From Cornus controversa (Eukaryota > Streptophyta > Magnoliopsida > Cornales > Cornaceae): a DNA stretch of 64,000 nt. Made by a program: the position numbers and the translations under genes. Numbering within the stretch: the first letter of the stretch is position 1; every line of letters begins with the position of its first letter. Below, one piece after another: positions 33,715 through 45,451 of the stretch. Under the pieces are notes generated by a model. The model searched no databases. It had not been told where the DNA came from and saw nothing but the letters and a program-made list of their open reading frames with translations. The stretch spans positions 8,232,501 through 8,296,500 of the forward strand of contig CM048852.1 in NCBI GenBank assembly GCA_026545225.1, given 5' to 3'.

Positions 33715-33852
33715 TATGTAGGGTTTCTCCTAGACTTGAGTTCATTACTCTGTACTATTGAGCTTTGGCCTATACCCTTTTTGGGCCTATTGTTCATTTT
33801 CATTGTACATTCTTCTTTTATTAATATATTTTAATTTACCTTTAAAAAAAAA
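33715..33852 (+). mobile_element. Possible 3' tail of a truncated LINE
   Basis: A 'ggcctatacc', 'gggcctattgttc' phrase followed by T-rich sequence and a 10-base A-run resembles the 3' UTR of the LINE at 10840-10996. No TSD was found, so this is tentative. Confidence 0.35.
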
Positions 33853-33871
33853 GAAAAGAAGGTGAGGTGGG

Positions 33872-34464
33872 TACATAATTATTATAAGGATAGAATTATT
33901 TTCTTATATAAAAAATAAAAATTTACGAAGTGTAATGTTTTTTTGAAAAGTCATTTTGATAATTAGTATTTGGTTGAATGATCATGTGTTGCACATGGGA
34001 TTGTGAGGTGGTGTCAATCGATAAAGTGCTTTAATTAAGAAGCTTATACTACTAATATGCTCTTAAAGCTTTTGTTGGTTCCTTCCTTCCTTATGTAGGA
34101 TGGAATGGAATAGGAGAAAAAGTAGTAAAAGAGAAATGCTAAAGCTTCCATAGGACCTGACTATGGGAAAGACCTTAACAATTGGCCGGCATCTACGGAG
34201 CGAACATCTAGGGTTATATTATGTAGGGATGTACAAAACAGGACTTAAGAGCAAGAAGCCCACACAGGCAAGTAACCCAAAAAACACAACACCCAAGCCC
34301 TTAGCTAGCCCATTAGTCTATAGACAAATAAGCCCAAATATCATTAACATCAAACTAGCCCTTAGGATTAACAACCAAATTGAAATTATGGTGAATTGGA
34401 AAACACAACATCAGCACCATCAATCACTGAGGAGCTGAGAAATGTTCATCAACCCATCCAAACA
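33872..34464. repeat. Duplicated flank, counterpart of copy D
   Basis: Matches 47105-47860 and 60498-60613 in the same order. It contains single copies of gactatgg (34159-34166), gat (34366-34368) and catat (about 34464), which are the target sites of three insertions in copy D. The short frame at 34163-34438 falls here and is not supported as a gene. Confidence 0.8.
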
Positions 34465-34625
34465 TATTATACTGAAATTTTCATTTAAAAATCTTATATA
34501 TGTGCATATTTACTATTTCTCAACAAATTTGTCTTTGTTGTGACTTATGAAGTGTGAACAAATATCCTTAAGAAAAATAAAATTTGTGTTATGTCTATAA
34601 TTAGAAAGTTAGCTTAGGGCGTATC

Positions 34626-35196
34626 TGTAGTAACCCTTGTGGACGGGTGTGAGTGGGCGGGTGCATAGACAGACACTGGGCTGAGCTACCACACTGACAG
34701 GGTACAGGGTGCTCAATCCCACATCACCTGAGTGTGGAAAAGGGGATGTGCTTATATGTAGTATATTCTCTTCAAATGGTATGAGGCCTTTTGGGGTAAA
34801 CCCAAGAGCAAAACCGTGCGGGCTCAGGCCCAAAGCGGACAATATCATACCATGTGTTGGAGCGGGGTATTACAATTGGTATCAGAGCCTGAACCCAGCC
34901 GGAAGAAGTGTGCCGACGAGGACGTCGGGCCTCGTAGGGGGGTGGATTGTAGTAACCCTTGTGGACGGGTGTGAGTGGGCGGGTGCATAGACAGACACTG
35001 GGCTGAGCTACCACACTGACAGGGTACAGGGTGCTCAATCCCACATCGCCTGGGTGTGGAAAAGGGGATGTGCTTATATGTAGTATGTTCTCTTCAAATG
35101 GTATGAGGCCTTTTGGGGTAAACCCAAGAGCAAAATCGTGCGGGCTCAGGCCCAAAGCAGACAATATCATACCATGTGTTGGAGTGGGGTATTACA
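34626..35196 (+). mobile_element. TRIM element, intact
   Basis: Cleanest copy: LTR 34626-34874, core 34875-34947, LTR 34948-35196 (249 + 73 + 249 bp). TSD gtatc at 34621-34625 and 35197-35201. LTRs start TGTAGTAACCC and end GGGGTATTACA. The core holds a primer-binding site (ttggtatcagagcc), an inverted repeat CCGACG-agga-CGTCGG and a purine tract (gtaggggggtgga). No coding capacity, so it depends on enzymes from other elements. Confidence 0.97.
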
Positions 35197-35201
35197 GTAT
35201 C

Positions 35202-35498
35202 AACCTTTTGGGAATTTCAGGGCCGGCCCTATGCCTATTGCTTCAAATTATCGAGACACTTTTATTGCAAGATAGAAATTTTGTTTTCGTTTCATAATCT
35301 GATGAATCGAACTAAACACAAAAATCAGACAATCCAAATGAATCGAATTCTAGTTACTCACAGATTCAAAGCTAAACACAAAAATCAAACGAACCAAATG
35401 AATCGAACTCTAATTAACAATGAAATGTGCACCTGTGAGAGTGTTTACAGAAGTGAAGCAAAAACATACAATCAACTCTACTATTGTGTTTATTAGTT
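35202..35498. other. Unassigned spacer
   Basis: Contains a short direct repeat (aaacacaaaaatca.acgaaccaaatgaatcgaa-type units, about 35311-35412). No gene recognised. Confidence 0.5.
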
Positions 35499-35955
35499 TG
35501 CTTGAATTTCTCAATTAGTAGCTACTGATCATCGGACACTCAATCTATTAGATATAATTTTTATTTGTTTTTGTTTTTTTTAAAGTAATCTAAACATAGT
35601 TCAGAATTTATTTATTTTTGATAACACTATTTGAATCTTTTGTACTAATTCAGGACATATGTATATGTTTATTGATACTTCAAAAAGCAATATATATATA
35701 TGAAAATTACGTACATATAACTTCATATATTTTTGTAGAAAGATTCCAAAAAGAAAAAGCCAAACAGATCACATGTTATTCCAAGTTTCCATCAAATCAG
35801 AGCAATTTAGTTCCTAAGGTGCTTTAATTTTTTAAAAAGAGATTCCTGAATGCTTTTAATTCTTTTCTTCCATTGGTATGTCATCTTAACTTGCCTTCAA
35901 TATTCTTGATGATGATCTTCTATTCAAATTATTATATTTTTTACTACATTTATGT
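35499..35955. repeat. Third copy (C) of the duplicated upstream region
   Basis: Matches 33243-33700 and 14935-15260, starting at 'gaatttctcaattagtagc'. It stops at tttactacattt, where copy B continues differently. Confidence 0.85.
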
Positions 35956-37058
35956 ACGCCAATTAATTAATGTATTTGTTCGCGTATTAATTAATCAACC
36001 AGGCAGGCCGATTGATTATATGTGTTTGCGGTCAGCTTGATGTAAAAGTTGATCGACTGCAAGTATCTTCTTTGGAAAGCAGCCAAGTAGGCTGATTGGT
36101 TAGTTGTGTTGGATCAGGCAATTGGCTAAGGAGACAGAATACAAAACTCCCTATTGAGTTCTTTTCTTGCTTCAATCAAGAGGACTTTTAACTGTGTGCA
36201 AAAAATTATGAAACTGAATCGTAGCAATGAGGGAGGTAGAAGGAGGAAGATAGTAAGGAGGGAGGTAGAAAGAGGGAGAAATAGACAGATGGGTATATCA
36301 GAGGAGGCTGAGAGCAAGAAAATGAGGAAGATGTAGATCGAGTGAGATACAGAGCAATATTCTGGAGAATATTGAGGGAGAGAAAAAGATTGCACGTGAT
36401 GCAATTGTTTAATTGTGGTTGCTGGCAACCTCTAATACAGAGATCCTTTTCATTTATTTAGAGTAAAACATATATCATTGTAAGTAACCCTAAGGTACAA
36501 GATAATAATGAAATAAAAGAATAAAAAGAAATAAATAAAATATATCATAATGCACCATGTCTTCAAGTGTCGTTGTTTGCAGCTCGTCACATCAACCTTC
36601 CTAGAATCCAAGTCACCTCAACTTCATCCTCAATGTAGCCTTCATTTGTAAGAGTCCATGTTCAGCCAAGTCTTCCAAGGTAGCCCAAATTCATAGAAGT
36701 CCTTGTTCAATAAACACTAACCAATGCATTTACACAGACCATGTTATACGTATTTTCTGCATAGCTAACTTCATAGTTGCAACTTGATTATAAGCATCCT
36801 TATCCATGAGCAATTATACCAAATCAACCTATTATTCACGGTCGTCAGCTTTCACAGAGTCCTGTTTTAAGCTTAACTCTTTCACAGCCCTTTTATCACA
36901 CATCCACCCTAGTCTTCCACTTTATATTAAACTCACAAGAGTCCAATTTACACTGGATTCGTCACTTTCAGCCTAAAAAATAGTTATATAATCATATATG
37001 TACACCTATACGTATATACGTAACCATATATGCATTCATATAGGTGCTAGCCACTCTT
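35956..37058. other. Unassigned region with degenerate agtcc-type repeats
   Basis: No gene recognised. From about 36560 a loosely repeated theme (agccttcacagagtcc and relatives) recurs every 40-60 bp. The same theme resumes at 46587-46900 beyond the CACTA element and TRIM, so the two parts were probably continuous before those insertions. Confidence 0.5.
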
Positions 37059-37745
37059 CACTACAAAAAAATAATTCTTTAGCGACTAATTTTTTGGTCG
37101 CAAATAGTTTAAAATTAGTCGCAAAAAGCTTTTAGCGACCAAAACCATTTGGTCGCATGTTGGTCACTAAAAGTGGCGACGCAGATTGTTTTTTGCAACC
37201 AAAACTGAGTTGGTCGCAATTCGAACCCTTGTAGCGACCAAATGCTTTAATGACCAAACTGCATTTTGTGACCAAATGCTTTAGTCGCTAAAGAGGATTT
37301 TTTGCGACCAAATGCTTTAGTCGCTAAAGAAAGAGCCTTTTTTGCGACCAAATGCTTTAGTCGCTAAAGAGACCTTTTTTGCAACCAAATGTTTCGGTCG
37401 TTATAGACTCTTTTTTTTTGCGACCATAAGTTTTGGTCGCTAAAGAGGCTAGTTTTTGTGACCAAATGTTTTGGTCGTTAAAGATTCTATTTTTTGCGAC
37501 TATAAGTTTTGGTTGCTAAAGAGGCTAGTTTTTGCAACCAAATATTTTGGTCATTAATGATTCTGTTTTTTGCGACCATAAGGGTTGGTCGGAAAAGAGG
37601 CTGGTTTTTTGCAACCAAATCTTTTAGTCGTTAATCATTGTACTTTTTGCAACCATAATATTTTTGTTGCAAAATATTATCCCTTTTGCAACTAATATTT
37701 TTGTTACGGAAACTACACCTTTTTGCCACCATAATTTATAGTCAC
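37059..37745. repeat. Left subterminal repeats of CACTA element 2
   Basis: At least ten units of about 60 bp with the core gcgaccaaatgctttagtcgc, itself an inverted repeat able to form a hairpin. These are the type of sites CACTA TNPA-like proteins bind. Repeats decay toward the interior. Confidence 0.9.
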
Positions 37746-39349
37746 CCATAAGTGTGTTCAAAAGAGATTTACATTTTTAAAATCATACTATATGGTCTTT
37801 ATTTCTCTTGTAACTATATTATATGATAGAGAAAGAGCCATTTTTTAACACATGCATAACTAGATATATATTTAAAAACATCCTTGATAATTTCAACAAT
37901 TGAAACAAAAGTGTTAATTTTTCAATATTGGTTAAATTTTAAATAAATTACGCATAGAAATGCCAAAACATACCCTATATTGTTTAATCAGTAATCCTAA
38001 CATATTCCTAACAAGCTGCTACAAGTCCTGTTTATGCACCATTGCGTTTATACCCAAAGCATGACCACAACAAAAGTCAAAATTAACCTTTAGCAAAAAT
38101 AATGTTGCTGCCATATTCCTAACAAGCATGCTACATTCTACCTATGCACCATTACATATATATACCCAAAGCATGTCCATAACAAGAGTCAAAATGGACC
38201 TTTAACAAAAAATTATGTTCCTGTCATATTCCTAACAAGCATGATACAAGTCCTACTCAAAGCATGTCCATAACAAAAGAAAAACTGTTAATTACAACCA
38301 AAACAACTTCATTACAAATACCCATGGCATATCACTAACATGCTTGATTAGAGCAACATAAGATGATGATGAAGCAATTGGAGGCACTTGTGCGTTATCA
38401 AAAATTCCTTGTGTATATGGCACTTCAAAAAGTAACGTCATTTTGGTCCAACCTGCATAAAGTACTAAAAGATCAACGAACTGAATAAACTAGTGATCAA
38501 GGTAAGCTTGTATAAGTTATTGAGCTTGCACAATCTCCAGTACCGTTAAAAATAAAAAAAATTCCTCTTTCTTTTTCCCATTAATCAAAAGGATAACAAA
38601 TAAGCTGAAACTATGATATATAATATAATAACTATAGAAAGAAAAACTCCAAAAAAGGGACAACCTAGCTAAAAGTATACAAGGAAAAAAGAGAAAGAAA
38701 ACAATAAGCTGAGCATGCAACCTAAATGTATCTATATTTCTCCACCACACTGCCATTAAATGAAGATGATCATAATCCCAATTATAAGAGAGATAAAATC
38801 AACCAGAAAGGCAAAACTTATTCCATATTGTTAAACAATATGCAAAAGATTAATGAGTTGACTAATAATCTTGGAACAATAGACAAAGCCACCAACTTTA
38901 TCACAGTGAATGTGCACCAAGAAAATTACCAAGTGTTGTAATATGATGATATCTCCTCCATGTCTTAGAAAGAGATTTACTATTGAAAAGAAGGTCCAAA
39001 TTCTCATGGAGAAAGTGAATGCGTGAGTTATTTGTAAAAATAAAAAATAAAGAAAATTGCACCAAGAAGAAAAAAAAGAAATTAAACAAATAAATTTATT
39101 AAACTCCAACATTTTAAAAAAAATACAAAATATATCACACATTACTAAACAAGAAATCATATAACACATTATTCCCTTTGCATATCTTGTTAACAACAAA
39201 AGCTTCTAGCCCCCTTTTTTTCTTTTTGTTTTCCTTTTTGGCCCCAACTACAAGTTCTTACTTATCTTTTGTTCAAAATACCATTCATACTCGGATTAAT
39301 TAAAAACTCTTGAGTGAAAAGTAACCGAGCAATATAAAGTACAACAAAG
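37746..39349. other. Interior of CACTA element 2, no gene seen
   Basis: AT-rich. A phrase around 'atattcctaacaagc' is repeated at about 37998, 38112 and 38228 with variants ('catgctacaagtcc', 'aaagcatgtccataac'), making a degenerate tandem of about 115 bp. No supported coding region. Confidence 0.5.
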
Positions 39350-39597
39350 GGTCTTGGGAGGGCCTTCATTATTCCTCTCAAGAGCTACACTAATGATATT
39401 GTTACGCTATGGATAGGAGTCATTGTTGTTGTTTTTTAAACTTTTGTTTTGGTTTCTTTTTTTATGGTTGGTGTGGGGATTTCACTTACTGTTTGTTTTC
39501 CTTGGGGTATGCCCCAAGTATTGATGTAAAGGCTTTTGCCTTCTTTTTGTGGTAATAAAATGTTGCCACTGCTGGCTTCTTCTTTTTTTATTTAAAA
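39350..39597 (+). mobile_element. 5'-truncated LINE with 14-bp TSD
   Basis: Flanked by aaagtacaacaaag at 39336-39349 and 39598-39611. The insert of about 248 bp ends in a T-rich stretch and a short A-run, as expected for the 3' end of a LINE copied by target-primed reverse transcription. No LTR or TIR. A SINE origin is possible but no pol III boxes were recognised. Confidence 0.8.
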
Positions 39598-39861
39598 AAA
39601 GTACAACAAAGAAATATAAGATCAAGACAGAACATCAACATGTTAAATATATAAGAAAAACAACGGAGAAAAATCATACTTTGTGATTAGGTTTAATTAG
39701 TATTGTTGAGCTTCTCCATGATTGAGAGTCTTGGAGTTATGCAACCATTTTCTCCTATTATTCGAATAATGGTAAATTCTATTAGAGTAACATATCGATA
39801 CATGCATGAATAAAAAAATGTAAATAACTAGTTTCTTTACATGGAGCTCTTGAGCAAGCAA

Positions 39862-40432
39862 TGTAGTAACCCTTGTGGACGGGTGTGAGTGGGCGGGTGC
39901 ATAGACAGACACTGGGCTGAGCTACCACACTGACAGGGTACAGGGTGCTCAATCCCACATCGCCTGGGTGTGAAAAAGGGGATGTGCTTATATGTAGTAT
40001 GTTCTCTTCAAATGGTATGAGGCCTTTTGGGGTAAACCCAATAGCAAAACCGTGCAGGCTCAGGCCCAAAGCGGACAATATCATACCATGTGTTGGAGCG
40101 GGGTATTACAATTGGTATCAAAGCCTGAACCCAGCCAGAAAAAGTGTGCCGACGAGGACGTCGGGTCTCGTAGGGGGGTGGATTGTAGTAACCCTTGTGG
40201 ACGGGTGTGAGTGAACGGATGCATAGACAGACACTGGGCTGAGCTACCACACTGACAGGGTACAGGATATTCAATCCCACATCGCCTGGGTGTGGAAAAG
40301 GGGATGTGCTTATATGTAGTATGTTCTCTTCAAATGGTATGAGGTCTTTTGGGGTAAACCCAAGAGCAAAACCATGCGGGCTCAGGCCCAAAGCGGACAA
40401 TATCATACCATGTGTTGGAGCGGGGTATTACA
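39862..40432 (+). mobile_element. TRIM element in CACTA element 2
   Basis: LTR 39862-40110, core 40111-40183, LTR 40184-40432. TSD agcaa at 39857-39861 and 40433-40437. Same family and orientation as 34626-35196, with the core hairpin intact and a few private substitutions in each LTR. Confidence 0.96.
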
Positions 40433-40671
40433 AGCAAAAAGTCATACTTTGCAATGACTTGTTCTGCGATTTACCCCGATGCTTTACAAACTTTGGAGGA
40501 ATTGGAGAAAAAAACTAGTGTTATTACCTATTAATTTTAATCAATTAGGTAAAGAGTTAGAAATATGATAACATATGAAGATTGTCACAAAACATAACAT
40601 ATGGGATATTCAATGTTCCATTTGGTGATTATTTTCACACTTAAAAAAATATTCTAAATTGTGATATTACC

Positions 40672-41940
40672 CTAATTAGATGGAGAGTCGGTGGTTGGAA
40701 CCACAACATCTGGACTTGCGGTAAGTGGAATGGGATTTGAAGGAGAATCAGTTAAAACTGTCTGTGCTCTACGAACTGGAGCCATATATTAAGAAAATTT
40801 GCATAGAATGACAAGAAAAATTAAAAATTGCAATATATTACAAGTATCATAAACAGCTGTAAACTCTTCCAATAGTCAATAAAATACACATACAATTCTG
40901 TCTTTTCCCTCCCAGCATCTCCTCCAGCCCCAGTAGATTGGTTCCAGTATGATATGATCTGCTCCTTCAGTTCCGAATTACATAAACTGATTATTTGGAT
41001 GGCAATCCAATCAGCTCGATCTTCCAACTCCATCTTCATAGAAAAAACATCTCTAATTACTTTAACATTCCTCCTAATGCTTGTCCTCTTTGCTTGCATT
41101 GTCAAGCCTTGAATCCCAATCCCACCTATTTTCTAAATGTGAATTTTTAGCTCCGAGAGATTTGGGCATTTATTCAAATAGATTAAGTGTGGATTTGCCA
41201 TTAGACCACCTGATTGGAGCATACTAGTTGTCTGGGCTGGGCAAGTCATCACTGGAAGCTAGGGTACATAATTCAGCTATCGAGTCAACCAAAACCCACC
41301 AGTCACATTCAAATATAACAGAGTGTACATCCAATTTCTTATATAATATGAGGTACCCTTAAGAAACAGTAAAGGAATATACTAGTAGATAAAGGCAATT
41401 TGAATCTCTGGAACCAACAAAACCTTTTAATATACTATCTATATATTGATATAATTAATAGATAAAATCCCAAATTAAATCAAGATGATCTATTACAAAC
41501 TGGACCTACAATTTAGAAGTTGGACGTTTCACATTTATGGATTAAAATTGTTTGGTGTATGAAGTAGTTAATTCTAAGCCTAAGATGGTGTGTACATTTC
41601 TATCTCAAAGATGGGAAGTAAATGTGCCCAAGTAGCAATATCATGATTACAGTCACAATCTCATCAAAAATAAAAAGAGGTTCAATGCTAAATTAGCCCA
41701 ATCAGATCATATAAAGAATGTCTCAATAAGAATTTCTAACCTAATTTCATCTGTGAGAAAGAGAGAAGAGCATGAGAGATAGAGAACAGGAAGTTCTTAC
41801 CGGTGTCTGGAGTACAATGATGGCAGAAACAGAGACTGATCATGGAATGATGATGGCAGCAACAGCAGGTGCTGATCGTGAGTGGGCGATGGTGAGAGTG
41901 ATGGCGTGAATTACAGAGAGAGTAAAGTTTTGGTTTGAGT
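40672..41940 (-). pseudogene. Possible gene remnant of CACTA element 2
   Basis: Minus strand. Sequence at 41940-41802 looks like a 5' exon ending CACCG|GTAAGAAC. A frame at 41105-40821 reads MTMQAKRTSIRRNVKVIRDV, then WIAIQIISLCNSELKEQI. A further short frame at 40785-40672 reads MAPVRRAQTVLTDSPSNPIP. No domain is recognised. It might be the element's own TNPA-like gene or a captured host fragment. A LINE remnant lies between the parts (41150-41420). Weak evidence. Confidence 0.3.
41150..41420 (+). mobile_element. LINE ORF2 zf-RVT fragment
   Basis: Recognisably similar to the C-terminal part of LINE ORF2 at 10395-10600: gggcatttattcaaa, then gggcaagtcatcactggaagc. It has several stops. A short, old fragment without visible ends. 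Confidence 0.65.
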
Positions 41941-42826
41941 TAGGGCTTGGTTGGGTTCAGTAAAGTTTTATTTTTCTCTTTCTTCAGTAGCGGGAAAACT
42001 GAAAATACAGTGAAAATTTTGGCGGTATATATTTTCACAATAAATATCTATAGCTTTTTTAATTAGTTTTAATAAGCAAAATTATTATAAACATATATAT
42101 GTGCTTATTGCAATTATCTCATACATTTTAATTTTATCATTAGTTACAATATAGTACATATTAAATTTTATTTTTTTTATTTTTGGTTAGTCGACAAGCT
42201 TAAATTATAGCATGCAAAGTAATGTTGGTAAGTAGCTTAAAATAACTATCATACTAAAATAAAATAAAAAACTTAAAATAAGTAGCATATATACATGTCT
42301 GCGACATGTTCTACGAATCTATATATACATATATATATTCTCAATTTTTTATAAAAATATTTCTCTATCGAAATATATAAGAACACTTAAAACCTATTTC
42401 AGTAAAAAAATTCAATATATGCGGTATTATTCAATATAGTTAATTACCATTTAATAAAGAATAAATTATACTAATTATTTTACATTGATATAATTTGCCT
42501 TGAAATAAGTTATTTAACACTAGGCTAAACTAGCAAAAGGTAAAACATACAACCTTAATCTTAAATTATGTTAAGATATCATATTAAAAATCTAAAAAAT
42601 TAGAATTTTTTTATACTTCTGATTATTCGAGTTGTTCGGCTTGGAGTATATCTAGGCTAAGGGCTACTTGCAATAAATTAATGCTCTTAAAATTGAACTC
42701 AATCTCAAATTCGACATTTCAAATGTGTTGCCCACTTTGATAAAAATTTTCAGATTGCAAGAGTATGATAGCACAGATAAGTCCCATCACTCTAGATAAA
42801 ATTATGTAGAGTACGTATATAATTTA

Positions 42827-43501
42827 GGCAAAAGTGCAAAATAAATTTTGAATTTTTTTACATGTGCAAATTCACCTCATGAACTATTTTTTTTGAAACA
42901 AATCAGTCCCTCATCTTACAAAAAGTGCATAACTTGACCCCTGACAAAACTATAATAACATATATACATTTTACTACGTCCATTATGCACTTTTCTCTAT
43001 AAATATAGCGTTTTCTAAATAGAAAAAAAGAAAAAAATAGTTAGATAAATTTGATAAATAATAAGTTTAGAAATATAAAAAAGTAAAAGGCCAATAGAGT
43101 TTTATTTAAGAATTTTATCAAATTAGTTTTTAAAATTTTTATTTAGAAAACACTGTACTTGAGAAAAGAGTATATATGTTAGTTGATGAAATTTTTATTT
43201 TTTAAAAAATCTTAATAAAGTTCTATTAGCCTTTTATTTTTTTTATGTTTTTAAACTTATTATTTAGGAAATTTATTGAACTAGTTTTTGTTTTTTAAAT
43301 TTTAGAAAACACTATGTTTATAGAGATAATGGCATAATCGACATAGTAAAAGGTATATATGTCATTATAGTTCTGTCAGGAGGTCAAGTTGTCCACTTTT
43401 GTAAAATGCGAGATTGATTTACTTCAAAAAATAGTCCAAAGGTGAATTTGCACATCAGACAATTTTTAGGGAGTTTTTTTTTTTTTTTTTGCACTTCTGC
43501 C
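42827..43501. mobile_element. Large MULE-type MITE with long inverted arms
   Basis: A 675-bp foldback. Left terminus GGCAAAAGTGCAAAA, right terminus the reverse complement of GGCAGAAGTGCAAAA, with arms that pair over much of the length. The 9-bp TSD is tataattta at 42818-42826 and 43502-43510. No coding. A poly(T) tract lies near the right end. Confidence 0.9.
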
Positions 43502-43917
43502 TATAATTTACTATACTTTACCTTCTTAATTTATATATCCACCTCTCAATATTTAACCATATAAATATACAATAAGCACTAAGCATGCATGATGATGAAT
43601 TATAACATAAATGCAAATGTAAAACAGTAATGTCTAATTGACCATTTCTCGTATATGACAAAATTAGATAATTTTTCTCTCTAATAAAAAAATGTAAATT
43701 TGTTATATTAAAACAATTACCACATAAAAATTAGGTTATCTTTTACTATGACATACATTATTTATTCAATTAGTATGCCCGCCCAATTTTTTTGGAAACT
43801 CTATGAATGGTAGGTCCCCCTCCCCCCATTATTAAATTTTTTTATATATAGTTACAATTTATTGTTATAAGGTGATTTGTAAAAGTAATTACTTGTGGGA
43901 TTAACCTTTTAAAAAAA

Positions 43918-44717
43918 GGGTAAATATCATTGACACCCCCTGATGTTTGATGTATTGACAGACAGCTTTAACTTTGTGAATTTTCGTCACCAATTCTCCC
44001 TGTGGTTTGTGCCGTATATCACTTACACCGCCTCCTACAAAAAGTACATCGTGTTAGAGTACTTTTTGACGGTAAAATGACCTTACTACCCTTTAACTTC
44101 TAACCTAACCCATTTGAATACTAAATTTATTCATTTAACCCTATCTAATGGACCAAGATATCCCTTTGAATACACCTATATATATATATGCACGCATTAC
44201 AATACATGTACTCTATATAATTATTATTTTTCATAAATAATAATGTTAACATAAAATAAAGTGTAATTAAATATCTATTTCTTTTCCTCTATCTATCTAT
44301 ATATATACAATATACTATAATATATATATATATAACCTACATATATAATTATTCATTTTCATAAATAATAATGTTAACATAAAAAAATAATTAAATTTCT
44401 CTTTTTTTTTCTCTATTCATCTATTTATATAGAATATAATATATATAACCTTATATATATAATTATTTATTTCCATAAATAATAATATTAACATAAAATA
44501 AAAAATTAATTGAAATGGAAATCAAGAAAGGTATTGTGGTCATTTTCCTATTATGATATTTTTATATTAAAATATATTTAACTAATCAGGGACAATCAAG
44601 ACATTTCACATATTAAAAAAATGAAAAAGCTTGCAGGGACTTTAGTGACAAAAATTCACAAAGTTATAACCGCGCATCAATACATCAAACCTCAGGAGGT
44701 TTCAGTGATATTTATCC
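43918..44717. mobile_element. Second large foldback MITE
   Basis: Termini GGGTAAATATCATTGA and (reverse complement) GGATAAATATCACTGA pair over about 90 bp. Flanked by tttaaaaaaa on both sides (43908-43917, 44718-44727), a 9-10 bp TSD of MULE type, though low complexity. The interior is AT-rich with repeated ataaataataatgttaacat segments at about 44233, 44361 and 44476. Confidence 0.82.
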
Positions 44718-45004
44718 TTTAAAAAAATAAAATATGATAAATAAAAAAAGTTTAAATTACTAATGCATGTCATCCTTGCTCAAATATATTACTAGTACTA
44801 TATTCTTATCTATATACATATATATTATTTGTTATGAAAATTTGTTACAATTATTTAATTTATTTTTAAAATTACTAGTTTGTGCCCCCCTAGATATTTC
44901 TGGCACCTCCCCTATATACTCACTCACTATATCTATAAATACAACATTAATTGGTAAAGAAATTCATCTTAGTAACATTTATTAATGTTATATTAAAACA
45001 ATTA

Positions 45005-45375
45005 CCACTAATTGGTCGTAAATGCCTTACATTTTAGCGACCAAAACAATTTGGTCGCAATTAAAAAAAGTATTCGCAACCAAAAAGTAATTTGGTCGTT
45101 AATACTTCCAAAATTTGCGACCAAAGAATATTTTGGTCGCAAATGCCTTACATTTTTGCGACCAAAACAAATTGGTCGCAAATAAAAAAAGTATTCGCGA
45201 CCAAAAAATATTTTAGTCATTAATACTACCATAATTTGCGACTAAAGAATACTTTGGTCGCAAATGCATTACATAGTACGACCAATTTGTTTTGGTCGTA
45301 AATAGTACAGCATTTGCGACCTTTTGATTTTGGTCGCAAATAATTTGGTCGCAAAAGGCCTGATTTGTTGTAGTG
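45005..45375. repeat. Right subterminal repeats of CACTA element 2
   Basis: Units of about 110 bp with ttggtcgca and gcgaccaaa in alternating orientation (near 45040, 45110, 45150, 45200, 45240, 45290), ending in the terminal repeat. They mirror the motif of the left end. Confidence 0.9.
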
Positions 45376-45451
45376 CTTTAGGACAACCTGCTAAAAATCC
45401 TCAACCTTTAGAGTTTTCTTAGGGATGGACTCCTAGTCAGCCTTAACGTAA

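Larger units (their letters stand above)
37059..45375. mobile_element. CACTA element 2, defective
   Basis: Begins CACTACAAAAAAATAATT and ends gatttgttgtagtg, whose reverse complement begins CACTACAACAAATC. The 3-bp TSD is ctt at 37056-37058 and 45376-45378. Subterminal zones carry many copies of a TTTGGTCGC/GCGACCAAA motif in both orientations. No TNP2-type transposase is seen, so it would need a helper. It hosts a LINE fragment, a TRIM and two MITEs. Confidence 0.92.

Noticed and set aside
36126-36428. Frames around 36126-36428
   Set aside because: Low-complexity GA-rich sequence on one strand gives Ser/Leu-rich frames on the other; no evidence of a gene.
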